Part shown: positions 12,901 through 21,440 of the stretch, one piece after another
How the letters are laid out: every line of letters begins with the position of its first letter
Numbering within the stretch: the stretch's first letter is position 1
From: Hippopus hippopus
Taxonomy: Eukaryota > Mollusca > Bivalvia > Cardiida > Cardiidae
Direction: 5' to 3'
NCBI GenBank assembly: GCA_946811185.2
Contig: OX328103.1
Location: 28,750,172 to 28,814,171, forward strand
DNA length: 64,000 nt
Notes under the pieces: model-generated
Seen by the model: the letters and a program-made list of their open reading frames with translations, nothing else
What the model was told of the DNA's origin: nothing
The model's database searches: none
Made by a program: the position numbers and the translations under genes

Positions 12901-15900
12901 TTGCTTAGTACTTTCAATACTATGACTCTGAGATATGGTTAAGTGGAGGAGTCATTAACTAAAAACAAGACAATTCCACACACAGGTTTCAGTGGAAAGG
13001 TAAAAAAATAATACATTTAGAACCACATAACTACTCTCCCTTCTTGCCACAGGGGCTCTGTTCTTTAAGCATTTACCTAGGTGTGTGGTATGATCCGGGA
13101 ACTGACTCAGCCACATCTGGCGACCTTGACAAGGTTGAAGATTTTGATCCTGGTGCATTTACAATAATGGGTGCTGAAATGGTATCAAGATTAGCAATCT
13201 ACTACACAGACTTAGTATATACCAAAACACCAAACACCAGTTCTAGACACAAAACACAAGCCTTTTGACAAACTTTTCCCCCTATATTCTGTTTAACTCC
13301 CTTTCACTTTTTACCCATAGGGGTCCGTAGTTTGACTCCTGGCATCCATAGACTATATAGTATAATCAAGGGATTTAACTGTATGCAGCCCGTTACTCGC
13401 CCCCGGTTACAAAGAAACAACGTATGTTTTCTACCCCGTCAGTTATTCTCCTTATTCTTTGGATAAATGATTGCTAAATCATTTGTCTACCAGAAAAACA
13501 CGACTATTTGTCAGTGGCTAATGCAATCTGGCTGCTAGTCCTTCGAACTTGTAACCTCGCACAAAAATCTTCGCCACTGACACGAGTTCGTACATTCAAT
13601 ACTGCCAGTCGCGCATATAACCAATGGAATTTCTCGTTCCAAAACAGTGTCACATGATAAAAGGTGTGAGCAGCTGTACGAAATTTCATTGGTCGAATGC
13701 ATGACTGTCAGTACATATCAACCAATGAAATTTCTCGTTCCAAACCATGTCACATGACACAAGATGGTGGCAGCTGTTTGAAATTTGCATCTTGATAAAA
13801 AATCCACGAATTCTGAGGCGATTCGACTTTGTTGAACACAAAGACTACAGGTCAGTGATATTTTGAAACATGTTCAATGGGTGTTTGCCACTAATACTGT
13901 GTTTCATTGGATCTAAAGTGTGTTTTATATCTTGAAAGTCGGATGTACGAACCCATGTCAATGGCCAAGATTTTTGAGGGAGTTTACAAGTTCAAGCGAC
14001 TGTAGCAGCCAGACTGCATTAGCAACTGACAATCAGTTGTGTTTATCTGGTTGAAAAATGTTTTAGCTCTCAGTTGTCGAAAGAATAAGGAGAATAACTG
14101 TTAGTAAAGAAAAGACACATTGTTTTTTTGCAATCGGGGGCGAGTAACGGGCTGAATAGAGTTAAATCCCTTGATTATACTATATAGTCTATGGGTGCCA
14201 GGAGTCAAACTACGGACCCCTATATTTTTACCAAGCGACAACATTTCAGACTGGTCAAAATTATAAATATTTGCTGACAATATATCAAATATGGCTCAAA
14301 CATTTGAATAAGACATTAAAAGGGTATAAAATATTTTGGCAAAAGGAGAAAAAGCTTGATACCTGCATTTTCTCCTTTTCCAATACTATTTTTTAAGGCC
14401 TTCTCCCTCAGGGTCATTAACACTCAGGATTGTGCTTTAAAAGGTTAACACAGGTGGTCACTAAAACATATTTTACCATACATAAACAAGACAGTTGGAC
14501 ACTTTTATATTAGGTTATAATTTTTTTTTCTAAAAGCAAGCACTGAGGACATAAAGTAGAGTTATTTCAAAGAAAAAAAGGTCTTTCATTTACTGTAAGT
14601 TAACTCTTTACCACACAATCCTGAGTTGTAACAAAGAAGATGGCCTTTCAAACACTGTGCCTTTGAAAAACATGGAGGAATTTCATAAACTAGGGGCACC
14701 TTGGTCAATTATAGTACATCTCTACTAAAGTTAAAGAAAAAAAAAAAACATTTTTCTCTTGTCTCATAGTACTTGATACAATTTCCCTTGAAATGATCAG
14801 ATTTACAATAGTGTTGTCTTTTTAGACAGATCCCCTGATCCAAGGTGCCTGTAAAAACTACAGCTCTAGTAACCTTGCTTTCTTGCAGCATAGTTTTCCT
14901 TATCATAGTATGATCAAAAGCGGGTTACTAAATATTGTTGAACAGTGAAAAATGCAAGTTTATGAGTCAATGGGCATTAGGAATTTGATGAAATACTTAT
15001 GGCCACTGACTCTAGCTCAAATGCGAGAGTCAGATCCATACAATGAACTAGTCATATTGCTACTGTAGACTCGATCTAGGTCCAGTTTGTTTCTTGAGAG
15101 AAACAGTTTGCTCATAGGTCTTCATGAAAAGTTAAACTAGATCTAGCAAGAAATTGGTGATTGCTAATCTCTGTCACTTGGTGCGTAAATATTATTCAAA
15201 ACTCAATTGAGAGGAAAAAGCGTCTGCTATTGTTTACATTTGTGATCAGTTTGCTAAGTCCAATATATTATAAATAAAACCGAAATTAATAATTGAAATA
15301 GAATGATTGTGGATTTTTCCAGGTTAGACTGTGACAAGTGTCAAAAGATAAAGATTTTGAAACCTGAATATACCAATTGTATGTTTCAATAATGCTTGAA
15401 TGTGGAGAGAAAAAGGATATTTTCCTATTCTGCAGGATTTGTCTGCAAGTGATCTAAAAATAGAACATCGGGGAGATAATCTGGTCTTCCAGAAGTGTAA
15501 TTGCTTACCTCCCTTCATTCTTTTTATGCAATACTGTAATCGTATCCATGAAAATTTTGTACAATTTCCTTCAAGTTTATAAATGTTACTGATGTAATTT
15601 GTTTTTGCATCTTTCACATCTTTTTTACCTTCAAAAATTGTGTGCGTTTTGCCGCGCATTACACAGAAATATTTGGGCAACCTAGAAGATTTTAGCATGA
15701 ATCACGCAATCGCCCCAGTCTAGGATAAACACTGATGTGGGAAAAAAAGAAAATGCTAGTAACTGCTTCAGCTGATTTTTTTTCTGTTGTCTTTAAATGC
15801 TTCCAATTTCTCTGAGGCAAAAGTTTAGTTTACATTTGGTAAAGAGATAAAACAAATACCTGCATTCAATGTTTTCAAAAGCTGTCATTGAATGTATACA

Positions 15901-18900
15901 GATGTTTTCAGGGCTCATTTTGGCGTTGGACAAGTGACTTTTTTCAATCTAGTTGTCCGCAGACAAGTAGAAAATAGGGAAATATTTTGAAACAAATATC
16001 TGTTGTAAAAATTATGCAGTGAAATACAAATGTTCACCCTTTGTATAAAATGACATTAAATCTTCGAAGCAAATGAAATGTGAGAAGTCTGAGACCTAGG
16101 AAGCATAGACTATCAGACTACATAGTCTCTTAAGGTGTTTTTATACTTCATGCCAGAATTTTGCCAAAGTTGGTGGGAATGTCATGTGCTCAATAACATG
16201 TCTCGATTATGTGGAATCATATTCAAATAAGTGTGACAGCATCATACGACGTATTTGATTTCATTAAAATAGACAGACTAATAGATTACAAATGGAGCAA
16301 CCAGTTCTTTGAAAACCAAATTTTCACCTTTTTACTGCATTTTTACCACAGCTAGCTTCTTTATGTTTGCAGGGAAAAGTATATTTTGTGGTATTAATCA
16401 GTATCTAAAAAAGCTAAAAAGGCCCTTTTAAATATTAGAATGTTCATAAACCTTGATACAACCTGCAATATTTGATATACAGTCACAAAAAAATCTAAAG
16501 AAATTTTACCATGAGGTCTGGGAGTCCGGCGGGTGGTTTTTCTGGTTAGAGATCTATTCGTGCTGTGGTCAATACTTTTATCTGAAGACTTGAAAGGGCT
16601 GAATCAAAAGAATGTCTTATATAAAGATATCTATGTAACAAGACAACAAGGTTATTTAGAAACGCGCAATATTATTCAGCACTTGGCAATGCCAACAATA
16701 TGCACATCAGAAACCTGTTCAAATATAACAAACATCCATTGCAGAATTGGCGGCACAAATATAATTTTTTGTGGACCATCCATAGACGGCTTCTGACAAC
16801 AGTGTTGAAAAAGGAGCAATTGCTTGTTTTGAAAAGTTGCTCCTTTGTCAACATTGTTTTCCTTACTATGCTAACCCCCCCCCTTTCCGCGTAATAGATT
16901 AAACCTAAATTTAGCCCATAAAGTAATGAAATAAATAATGTATTAAAACTATTGTGAAAGAAAGTAAGTCATTGCTTAAAAACAGATTACTACTGAATAC
17001 TGATGTTTTTTGCAGTTAAGTTTAAAAAATAAAATCTTCTGGTTTATAGTTGCTTCTTCCTCTCAAAGATTTTATTACTATTATGCATGTTCTGCGCAGT
17101 CAAATCTTTGATTTACAGTCTGCTCTTTCATGAAATGTACTGGCAAAATATATTTGAAATTACAGTGTTTTTCTTTCACTGGAAAAAGTCTATCTATCTT
17201 GCACTCAACAGGATAAGGGTTTATAGATTTAGGAATACCTTGGTGTATGATACGAGCCTTGACTAGGTGCTGACACTTCCGGAGAGATGTTTTTCTGCTG
17301 TTGATTTCTGACAAGTGGTGTCTCAAATGAGTTTGAGGCTGAAATATCAAACAAAAAAAAGGGAAAAAAATATATATTTCAGCTTTTCATTTGCTTTTTC
17401 TGCTTCTTAATATCAGTATTCCAGACACATAATCCTTCATCAGAGGCTGACCTGTACCACAGAATTGTGGGAATTTCTAATTTTTTTCCTATGCATTTTG
17501 TGATACAGAGTTGGACAAGGGCCCCACCTAAATCATATAACTTACCAACATATATAAAGAAAAACTATCATGCTTTTGCTATTCAGACAAGTGTGGTGAG
17601 TTACCATTAGGGATAGTTTTATCCCATTTCTAGGCACAACTGACTTGTTCCCAGCTTGATAAAAACCATTCTATAAGACAAATATTTCAGCTATTGCTAC
17701 TCAAGCCAGGAAATAGCATGCATTTTTTTTTACTTTAAACAACACATTTATTTACGATTTAGCCCTCATTTATTTTGAAAATCCCTTCCCTTTTTTTTTT
17801 AAGGATACCACTGATCCCCTGCTTTCATCAAATCCTGGGTAAAACACAGCTTTACCATGCATAACAACTTAGATGTATAACCCTTTACCAAACAATCCCG
17901 AATTTTAATGACCCTCATCAAAAGGGCCTTTTAAAACATTGTGGGAAAAGGAGGAAATGCTGGTAAACAGCATTTCCTCCTTTTCCGACAACGTTTTCTA
18001 CCTTTTACAAGACGAATTTCATCATTTAAGCCACATTCAATTTGTCATCTGCAAATGCTTCCAATTTGTACAAGTCCAAAGTTTTGTAATGTGGTAAAAG
18101 GGTTATGTGCTTATAAGATGCTCCCCCTACTTCAAGCTCAAAATTCTGGGGGAAAAATGTTTTATAGTCCAGTATATACAGTATTTCCTACTACTAACCA
18201 TTCTGAAGAAACTTCTGTATCAGAGTTCTTGGAGTCTCGCCCCATTCATCAGAGTTTTCTCCAGGCATAGGCTGTGACAGTGATCTTGTTTCTCTCAAAA
18301 CAGCCGGCACACTTGTGGCTACTCCAGTCTGTGACGTTCTTGCTCTTTGTCTTAATACAGGCATTGTACTATCCGCTCCTTCTAAAAATGCAGCAACCTA
18401 GAGAGAGAACAAGTTTCTGCTGCAGACTGTAAATCAAGATCAGTCTTCAGTACATAACACAGTCTTTATGGCAAAGGATACTCTAGCCAAAAGAGCACTG
18501 AAAACTTGCTTCACAAACCTATTTTTGAGGATTAATGATAGTTAACATTGACAGTAATGGTCAAGTAACAGAAATCATTCCTTTCTCACTGCTGAACATT
18601 TTTCTGACTGTGTTTATGACGGAATTCTGTGGGAAGTTTGAAAAGAGTATTGTGCATAGGACTGGTTACATGCAAGGGCACTGAGCACCACCATATACCT
18701 GAAATACTGTGAATAATGGCATGAAACACCAGTCTTACCTGTATTCACCAAACTTTCTTAATAAAATCTCACGTATCATTCTCAAGAATTTTCTAAATTG
18801 TAAAGTAAAGCAACTGTTGACTGGGTAAACCAAATGATTTGGTCCATCAGAAATTACATTTCTTCTAACTGTAGAATACAACTAAAAATGCAATTTAGAA

Positions 18901-19764
18901 TGGTTGGTAAATATAGGTCCTGATCTGGCCGTCGCATTATCACTGAAATAATGTCGAAAACAGAATTAACCATCATACAGTCAATCAATCAATCTGGTCT
19001 CCAGCATATTCACCTTTTCCCAATGTTTTTACCATGTAAAAGAAAAAAACTTCATTTCACTTGAACCTCACTCAAATTTGTTTGTCTGCAATTGTTTTAA
19101 ATTTGGAAGAGTCTAAAGTTTGAAGTTTTAAAAAGGACAAAAGAAAAATGCCCAATTCATTTATTTTTATCTAAATAGTGTATTTGCAATTACGGTAATT
19201 TAACCCTTTACCAGTAGACAAAAATTCAGACTCATCCAAATTGAAAGCCTTTGCTGACGACAAATTGAATATGAATCAATTAATGTAGTTTGCATTTGAA
19301 AGGGTAGAAAATGTCGTGGGAAAGGAGAGAATGCTGTTTACCAGCATTTTCTCCTTTTCCCACAATGGTCTCAAAAGGCTTTTTCCTCAGATTCATTGAA
19401 AAACGGGATTGTGTGGTGGAGGATTAAAACAAAAAACAATAAAAGAACAAGAATCAAGAAAACAGATGATTAAACAAACCATTGTTCTTGGAGTAATTTC
19501 CTCTATAGTCATGGACAAGCTATGTAATTTTCTCTTTGCTCTCAAACTAGAGACCCTGTCATGCTGAAGAGGCCTACCAGGAGACTTTACCGGTAACTTC
19601 TTTATTGGCAACTTTTTTCCCTTTGACATGGATACCCAAGATGGTGAACGTTGAACATCAGGAGAGTCCACTACCCTAGACTGGACTCGACTGGTTTTGG
19701 TTGTTTGAGTGTTGGAGGCATTCAAGTAATCTCCTATCACTGTTCTAGGTGTTTTGCTTGCCAT
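872..19764 (-). CDS. CENPT: Centromere protein T (CENP-T), complete 12-exon gene
   Basis: CENP-T is a histone-fold subunit of the constitutive centromere-associated network. It pairs with CENP-W (and CENP-S/X) on centromeric DNA, and its long N-terminal tail recruits the Ndc80 and Mis12 complexes. Coding exons, 5' to 3': 19764-19480, 18397-18199, 17338-17239, 16598-16510, 13173-13077, 11901-11819, 10512-10072, 7472-7096, 5502-5441, 4699-4565, 2809-2705, 992-872. Every junction is GT-AG and in phase; the sum is 2,094 nt, giving 697 residues. TPRT motifs lie at residues 5-8, 91-94 and 150-153. A disordered Ser/Pro/Glu-rich middle follows, then an acidic stretch (558-577), a basic linker (579-592), the histone fold (about 595-660, with YAKHAGRKTITMAD) and the family-specific C-terminal extension (about 659-692, with LIPVARAGN). 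The first ATG is chosen because the TPRT motif starts four residues after it. Identification rests on recalled family motifs; the splice model is inferred from sequence alone. Length is similar to vertebrate CENP-T. Confidence 0.9.
1075..1262 (-). mobile_element. Hp1 MITE, near complete, degenerate ends
   Basis: Hairpin core intact (AATGCTGGTAAACCAGCATT centre). Outer ends are recognisable but diverged. Located in the last CENP-T intron, about 80 bases upstream of the exon 12 acceptor. Confidence 0.8.
1454..1717. mobile_element. 264-bp MITE with 21-bp perfect terminal inverted repeats, TA-bounded
   Basis: The left end TATTACCTACTTCATTTAAC is matched exactly in reverse complement at the right end. 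TA at both ends suggests a Tc1/mariner-type TA target duplication. No ORF. Located in the last intron of CENP-T. Confidence 0.75.
2145..2353 (+). mobile_element. Hp1 MITE, right TTAA end intact
   Basis: Forward orientation with hairpin core and the terminal GTGTGGTAAAGGGTTAA. The left terminus is replaced by unrelated sequence. Confidence 0.8.
2404..2672 (+). mobile_element. tRNA-derived SINE
   Basis: A box-like tagctcattggttagcg and B box-like gggtttcataccc are spaced as in tRNA. The 3' part resembles the molluscan SINE tail (a CCGCTATATGACC-type motif, then gttaaaacagcgttaaac). Confidence 0.7.
2705..2809 (-). CDS. CENPT: CENP-T exon 11, histone fold alpha-2/alpha-3 (residues 624-657)
   Basis: Encodes SEVYWDNVCHDLLAYAKHAG followed by RKTITMADCHLLFK, the most diagnostic part of the family. 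Acceptor aactttcag; the donor AAG|gttggt is weak at positions +3 to +6. A tRNA-derived SINE lies in the next intron less than 50 bases from this donor. Confidence 0.9.
2831..3089. mobile_element. MITE family C, copy 1 (about 260 bp)
   Basis: Ends ATGAGCCTGCTCTGGTAAAAG and the reverse complement of CTTTTCACAGAGCATGGCTCAT form imperfect inverted repeats. The inside contains a GGCTGACCTGGGTC motif and GGATCCATAAAAT. Related copies are at 5,010, 39,255 and 49,953. Confidence 0.65.
4565..4699 (-). CDS. CENPT: CENP-T exon 10, histone fold alpha-1 (residues 579-622)
   Basis: Starts with a basic linker (PKKKTVRRPRQKSK), then YSMPVTLVKKQFTHFTGMRV, the start of the CENP-T histone fold. Acceptor acatttcag, donor AGT|gtaagt. 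An internal ACAG|gtatg looks like a donor but is rejected because reading on yields conserved-looking sequence and correct phase into exon 11. Confidence 0.88.
5010..5280. mobile_element. MITE family C, copy 2
   Basis: Same internal order as copy 1 (AAAAGGGGGTTTAA, GGATCCATAAAAT, GACATGCAG, a GTCAGCCT stem, TTTTTGCAGATG, GAGCATGCCTCA). Located between exons 9 and 10 of CENP-T. Confidence 0.65.
5441..5502 (-). CDS. CENPT: CENP-T exon 9 (residues 558-577), acidic
   Basis: A 62-nt exon encoding an almost wholly acidic peptide (EEIEDDEMDIENEEAEE). Acceptor attttag, donor ACA|gtgagt. It fits phase 0 after exon 8, and its two trailing bases are completed by exon 10 to give Q. Confidence 0.8.
5659..5879 (-). 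mobile_element. Hp1 MITE, near complete
   Basis: Reverse orientation, hairpin core intact, right TTAA at 5,876-5,879. That TTAA also begins the next copy. Confidence 0.8.
5876..6053 (-). mobile_element. Hp1 MITE abutting the previous copy
   Basis: Begins in the TTAACCCTTTACC shared with the previous copy and runs in the same direction. The core is diverged and the right end is missing. Confidence 0.7.
6468..6679 (-). mobile_element. Hp1 MITE, complete
   Basis: TTAA at both ends, hairpin core with one mismatch, reverse orientation. In CENP-T intron 8. Confidence 0.82.
6838..6946. mobile_element. MITE family C, partial
   Basis: Retains the stem GTCAGTCTGCCAAGTCTGCA with its partner GGCTGACA and the TTTTTCAGATGAATTAA stretch, then a CACAGAGCA end. 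Confidence 0.45.
7096..7472 (-). CDS. CENPT: CENP-T exon 8 (residues 433-557), with 12-residue repeats
   Basis: Acceptor tttcattacag, donor GAG|gtaaat. Residues about 481-540 form five tandem 12-residue units with N at position 4 and S at position 6 (for example FVGNQSKSAHTS and FALNKSKSIHNS), a 36-bp coding minisatellite. The region is polar and probably disordered. Confidence 0.82.
7670..7840 (+). mobile_element. SINE 3' fragment
   Basis: Tail motif ggccaccgcaatatgac followed by gatgaaaacagcattgagcacc is a diverged form of the tail at 40,280-40,340; the tRNA-like head is not seen. Confidence 0.45.
8328..9500. repeat. Pearl-like tandem array in CENP-T intron 7
   Basis: Starts with acaagagagccaagatggcc and ends with GACGACGCATGACGGACACC and a caggtgagct stem. 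The core is at least four imperfect units of about 155-200 bp containing GTGAACAGTTTTTGAAAAG and TCTGACCAGC. Outer blocks around a tandem core match the layout described for bivalve 'pearl' elements. ORFs reading through it are repeat artefacts. Confidence 0.65.
10072..10512 (-). CDS. CENPT: CENP-T exon 7 (residues 286-431)
   Basis: The largest exon. It encodes a low-complexity tail very rich in Glu, Ser, Asn and Gln (for example DPTPEDPIDEN and GGGDGSDDQEADD) with no visible globular domain, as expected for the CENP-T linker. Acceptor ctaccatcag, donor GAG|gtatgt. The terminus of an Hp1 element lies only 23 bases upstream of the acceptor. Confidence 0.83.
10536..10754 (+). mobile_element. 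Hp1 MITE, complete, next to a splice site
   Basis: TTAA at both ends and a near-intact core. Its left end lies 23 bases from the exon 7 acceptor on the opposite strand. Confidence 0.82.
11510..11645 (+). mobile_element. Hp1 MITE, partial
   Basis: Hairpin core and right flank (CTTCCTCAGGGTTGTTAAAA) present; left part lost. A short extra core fragment follows at 11,700. Confidence 0.7.
11819..11901 (-). CDS. CENPT: CENP-T exon 6 (residues 258-284), cassette B copy 2
   Basis: Acceptor gtctttcag, donor GAA|gtatgt; phase 1/1 as in exon 4. It starts PFKSS and ends in a basic run, SRRMRRQAHR. Only the PFKSS start and basic end resemble exon 4, so the duplication is old or the middle is unconstrained. 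Confidence 0.83.
12078..12130. mobile_element. Hp2 palindromic element, partial
   Basis: GATCAGAGTGCATGTTCTGTGCAGCCTGAT is a diverged Hp2 core. Confidence 0.5.
12340..12865. repeat. Tandem repeat, three units of about 130 bp
   Basis: Units begin gctttgagttagagcacaga, carry (ACAG/ACGG) tracts and end acagttgaactatataag. Units 1-2 are nearly identical; unit 3 has a short deletion. Preceded by an (AATG)n run at 12,275. Lies between exons 5 and 6 of CENP-T. Confidence 0.75.
13077..13173 (-). CDS. CENPT: CENP-T exon 5 (residues 226-256), cassette A copy 2
   Basis: Acceptor catttcag, donor TAG|gtaaat. Its end, SPDVAESVPGSYHTP, aligns with exon 3 and its phase pattern (2/2) is identical. It is separated from exon 4 by a long intron holding the 13,318-14,222 foldback element, part of a 700-bp dispersed repeat and Hp1 copies. 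Confidence 0.83.
13318..14222. mobile_element. 905-bp foldback element with long inverted repeats
   Basis: The left end TAGGGGTCCGTAGTTTGACT is matched in reverse complement at the right end. Similarity continues inward for roughly 200-250 bp on both sides (for example CCCGTTACTCGCCCCC). TA lies at both outer edges. The unique middle contains a direct repeat built on CAATGAAATTTCTCGTTCC. No transposase ORF. Confidence 0.8.
14225..14448 (+). mobile_element. Hp1 MITE, diverged
   Basis: Starts at TTTACCAAGCGACAA directly beside the foldback element; core with mismatches; right end TTAA at 14,445-14,448. Confidence 0.7.
14600..14675 (-). mobile_element. Hp1 MITE end fragment
   Basis: TTAACTCTTTACCACACAAT end followed by the R-side flank; no core. 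Confidence 0.6.
15063..15735. repeat. 700-bp dispersed repeat, copy 1
   Basis: Collinear with 46,606-47,385: shared blocks include ctagtttgtttcttgag (diverged), ggtcaaaag-type spacers, gtgatctaaaaatagaac and gaatcacgcaatcgcccc. No ORF or terminal inverted repeat recognised. Lies between CENP-T exons 4 and 5. Confidence 0.75.
16128..16200. repeat. Terminus related to the 21.6-kb element
   Basis: TTAAGGTGTTTTTATACTTC and a downstream GGGAATGTCA block match 21,605-21,665. The other end of this copy was not found. Confidence 0.45.
16510..16598 (-). CDS. CENPT: CENP-T exon 4 (residues 196-224), cassette B copy 1
   Basis: Acceptor ttgattcag, donor ATG|gtaaaa; one leading and one trailing base. 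It starts PFKSS, as exon 6 does, then becomes basic (RKTTRRTPRPH). The junction with exon 3 creates HTPSPFKSS, which contains proline-directed phosphorylation-type sites. Confidence 0.82.
17239..17338 (-). CDS. CENPT: CENP-T exon 3 (residues 163-194), cassette A copy 1
   Basis: Acceptor atatttcag, donor AAG|gtattc; two leading and two trailing bases. The end reads SPEVSAPSQGSYHTP. The same length class, phase and C-terminal GSYHTP recur in exon 5, so the two are paralogous exons. Confidence 0.82.
17878..18105 (-). mobile_element. Hp1 MITE, near complete
   Basis: Reverse orientation with an intact core containing GGAGGAAATGCTGG and its complement. Both ends carry the CTTTACC/GGTAAAAG termini but the TTAA is mutated. 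Located less than 100 bases beyond the CENP-T exon 2 donor. Confidence 0.78.
18199..18397 (-). CDS. CENPT: CENP-T exon 2 (residues 96-161)
   Basis: The acceptor is a CT-rich tract ending in ctctctag. The exon opens VAAFLEGAD, which completes the second TPRT helix across the junction, and ends TPRTLIQKFLQN, a third motif. The donor is G|gttagt, leaving one base. A second AG 16 bases inside the exon (18,382-18,383) would break the phase with exon 1 and is not preferred. Confidence 0.85.
18540..18995 (+). mobile_element. SINE 3' fragments (two)
   Basis: About 18,540-18,740 and 18,915-18,995 carry SINE-tail-like motifs; the second has GGCCGTCGCATTATCACTGA and aataatgtcgaaaac, close to the tail of the 40,098 SINE, ending in (aatc)n. 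tRNA-like heads are absent. Confidence 0.5.
18995..19427. mobile_element. Two Hp1 MITEs
   Basis: A partial reverse copy (18,995-19,130) is followed by a full-length forward copy (19,200-19,427) with TTAA at both ends and a good core. Confidence 0.78.
19480..19764 (-). CDS. CENPT: CENP-T exon 1 (residues 1-95)
   Basis: Begins MASKTPRTVIGDYLN and ends in a second motif, ITPRTM, at the donor ATG|gtttgt, leaving phase 0. The exon is rich in SP, KS and KK and lacks predicted globular structure. TPRT followed by a short amphipathic helix is the CDK-phosphorylated Ndc80 (Spc24/25) docking motif of CENP-T. An Hp1 copy begins about 50 bases inside the following intron. Confidence 0.88.
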
Positions 19765-19816
19765 TTTGACTTTTAAATACCTTCTGGTGGTACTGATGTG
19801 GGCTCACAAAACAAAA
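19765..19816 (-). other. CENPT: CENP-T 5' UTR segment with upstream splice acceptor
   Basis: A long T tract on the minus strand followed by CAG ends at 19,817, 52 bases before the ATG. It looks like a 3' splice site, so the mRNA probably has at least one non-coding exon further upstream (beyond 19,840). That exon and the promoter were not located. Confidence 0.45.
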
Positions 19817-20841
19817 CTGAAAAAAAAAAAAAAAAAAATGATGATAGTTGTGTTTCAAACAATTGATATACCAGTAGATGTCCATACTATCAAGAGCTGA
19901 TTAGACATAGCCACCATTTTCTAGAATATTCAAAAGCAGTCAACTGATTTTGCAGATTTTTATCTAGTAAGTGCCATAAAAATGAGCACAATAGCAAAGA
20001 TTTACCTTTACACTCAGCTATAGGACACCCTTACCTGTACAACACATGCTCTTTTTCAAGGTTTCAAGGTCAAAATTTTAGAGTAAAAAAATATGTCTTA
20101 TACTAGGGGCTTAACTACATACTACAAAATCCGATCTTTTGAGAGAGTCTTGCCACATGTAGTAATTAACTCTGTATCAGACAACATTATAGACATGTCC
20201 ATTTCAAAAGATTTACAGATGTTTCCGTAACAGATAAGTTTGGTAAATTGGACTTACAGAGTAAATCTATTGGATGTTTCAGTAACAAGGTGTTAATGCA
20301 CTGTTTTTCACACCCAAGACATGGCTTTGGTTTGTTTAAATGTTTCCTTTTTAATTTGCAACTTTCACTTGTTTTCTGGCATAAAATTTTTGTTATGTTG
20401 CTCATTCCAAGCTGTATACCTGTAATTCATAAATTTTGATCACCACATCACAGTTTTGCTTTTCATCCATAGCTGATGCAATGTATAATACCCAATCCCA
20501 AACTTGTAATTGCTATTTGGTTTTTTTTTCTGAAATAAAAATAACTGTTTTGTTTATTTGATACTCTAAGGGTTAAAATTTTTGATAATCAGATCAAAAT
20601 ACTGTGGCAAACAAGGACTCAGATGATGTCCCATTTTCACTGAGAAGTCCTTCGCTATTACATGTACCAGTATATATATTCCCATGTCTTTGTCATCTAA
20701 AATTATTCTGGAAAATCTAACAATTAGTTGTCCTATATAGAGTATATACACTTGTAAAGGCTTACAGATTGAATTTCCTTGTTTCAAATGTATATAGAAG
20801 GATGACTAAATTCAACAGAATCAAAGTGTGTAAAAGGTTGA

Positions 20842-21070
20842 TTAACTCTTTAATTTCAAAAAGTTCAAACTTTCCAAGTTCAAAAAAATTATAATCCACA
20901 AAATTAGTGAGGTTCAAATGATGGGCTTTGCCTCTGAAAAGGTAGAAAACATCTTGGGGAAAAAGGAGAAAATGCTGGTTACCAGCATTTTCTCTTTTTT
21001 CAAAGATGTTTTCAGAAGCCCTCTTCTTTAGGGGGTCATTAAAACTTGGGATTATGTGGTAAAGGGTTAA
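20842..21070 (+). mobile_element. Hp1 MITE, complete
   Basis: TTAA at both ends; core with a few mismatches. Followed at 21,119-21,240 by a decayed reverse fragment. Confidence 0.78.
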
Positions 21071-21264
21071 AAATTAAAAGAATAATTGTTTTGTTACATA
21101 AATATATATTACACATGCTTAGCCCTTTATCGGACAACCACATTTTTCATGAGGGAAAAATATTTATAAACATCATAGTAAAAGGATGGCATGCAGATAA
21201 CCGCATTTTCTCCTTTTTCCATGATATTTCATTATCTATCCAATCAGAGGGGCCACATGAAATT

Positions 21265-21405
21265 TTTTGAAAAGGTTTTCGAGTTATAGAGCTGACACGA
21301 TTTGTGATGAACAGACAGAAAGACGGACAGACAGACGGAAGCACGGGGAAAAACAATATGTCTCCCGACCCTGACAGGGGGAGACATAAAAAAAAAAAAC
21401 TAGGC
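21265..21405. repeat. GACGGACAGACAG-containing element end
   Basis: Contains ACAGACAGAAAGACGGACAG followed by the stem tctcccgaccctgacagggggaga and an A-rich run. Resembles the end block of the pearl-like arrays. Confidence 0.45.
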
Positions 21406-21440
21406 ACAGGTCTTAATCTGATATCTCAACAGAAGGCCGG

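Noticed and set aside
18381..18383. Alternative exon 2 acceptor at a closer AG
   Set aside because: Phase does not match exon 1, and the upstream acceptor has a stronger pyrimidine tract.
18756..18784. 29-nt minus-strand micro-exon reading ILLRKFGEY, resembling the helix after TPRT
   Set aside because: It leaves two trailing bases that do not fit exon 2. Exon 1 joins exon 2 directly in phase 0 and gives a complete helix. An alternative exon cannot be excluded.
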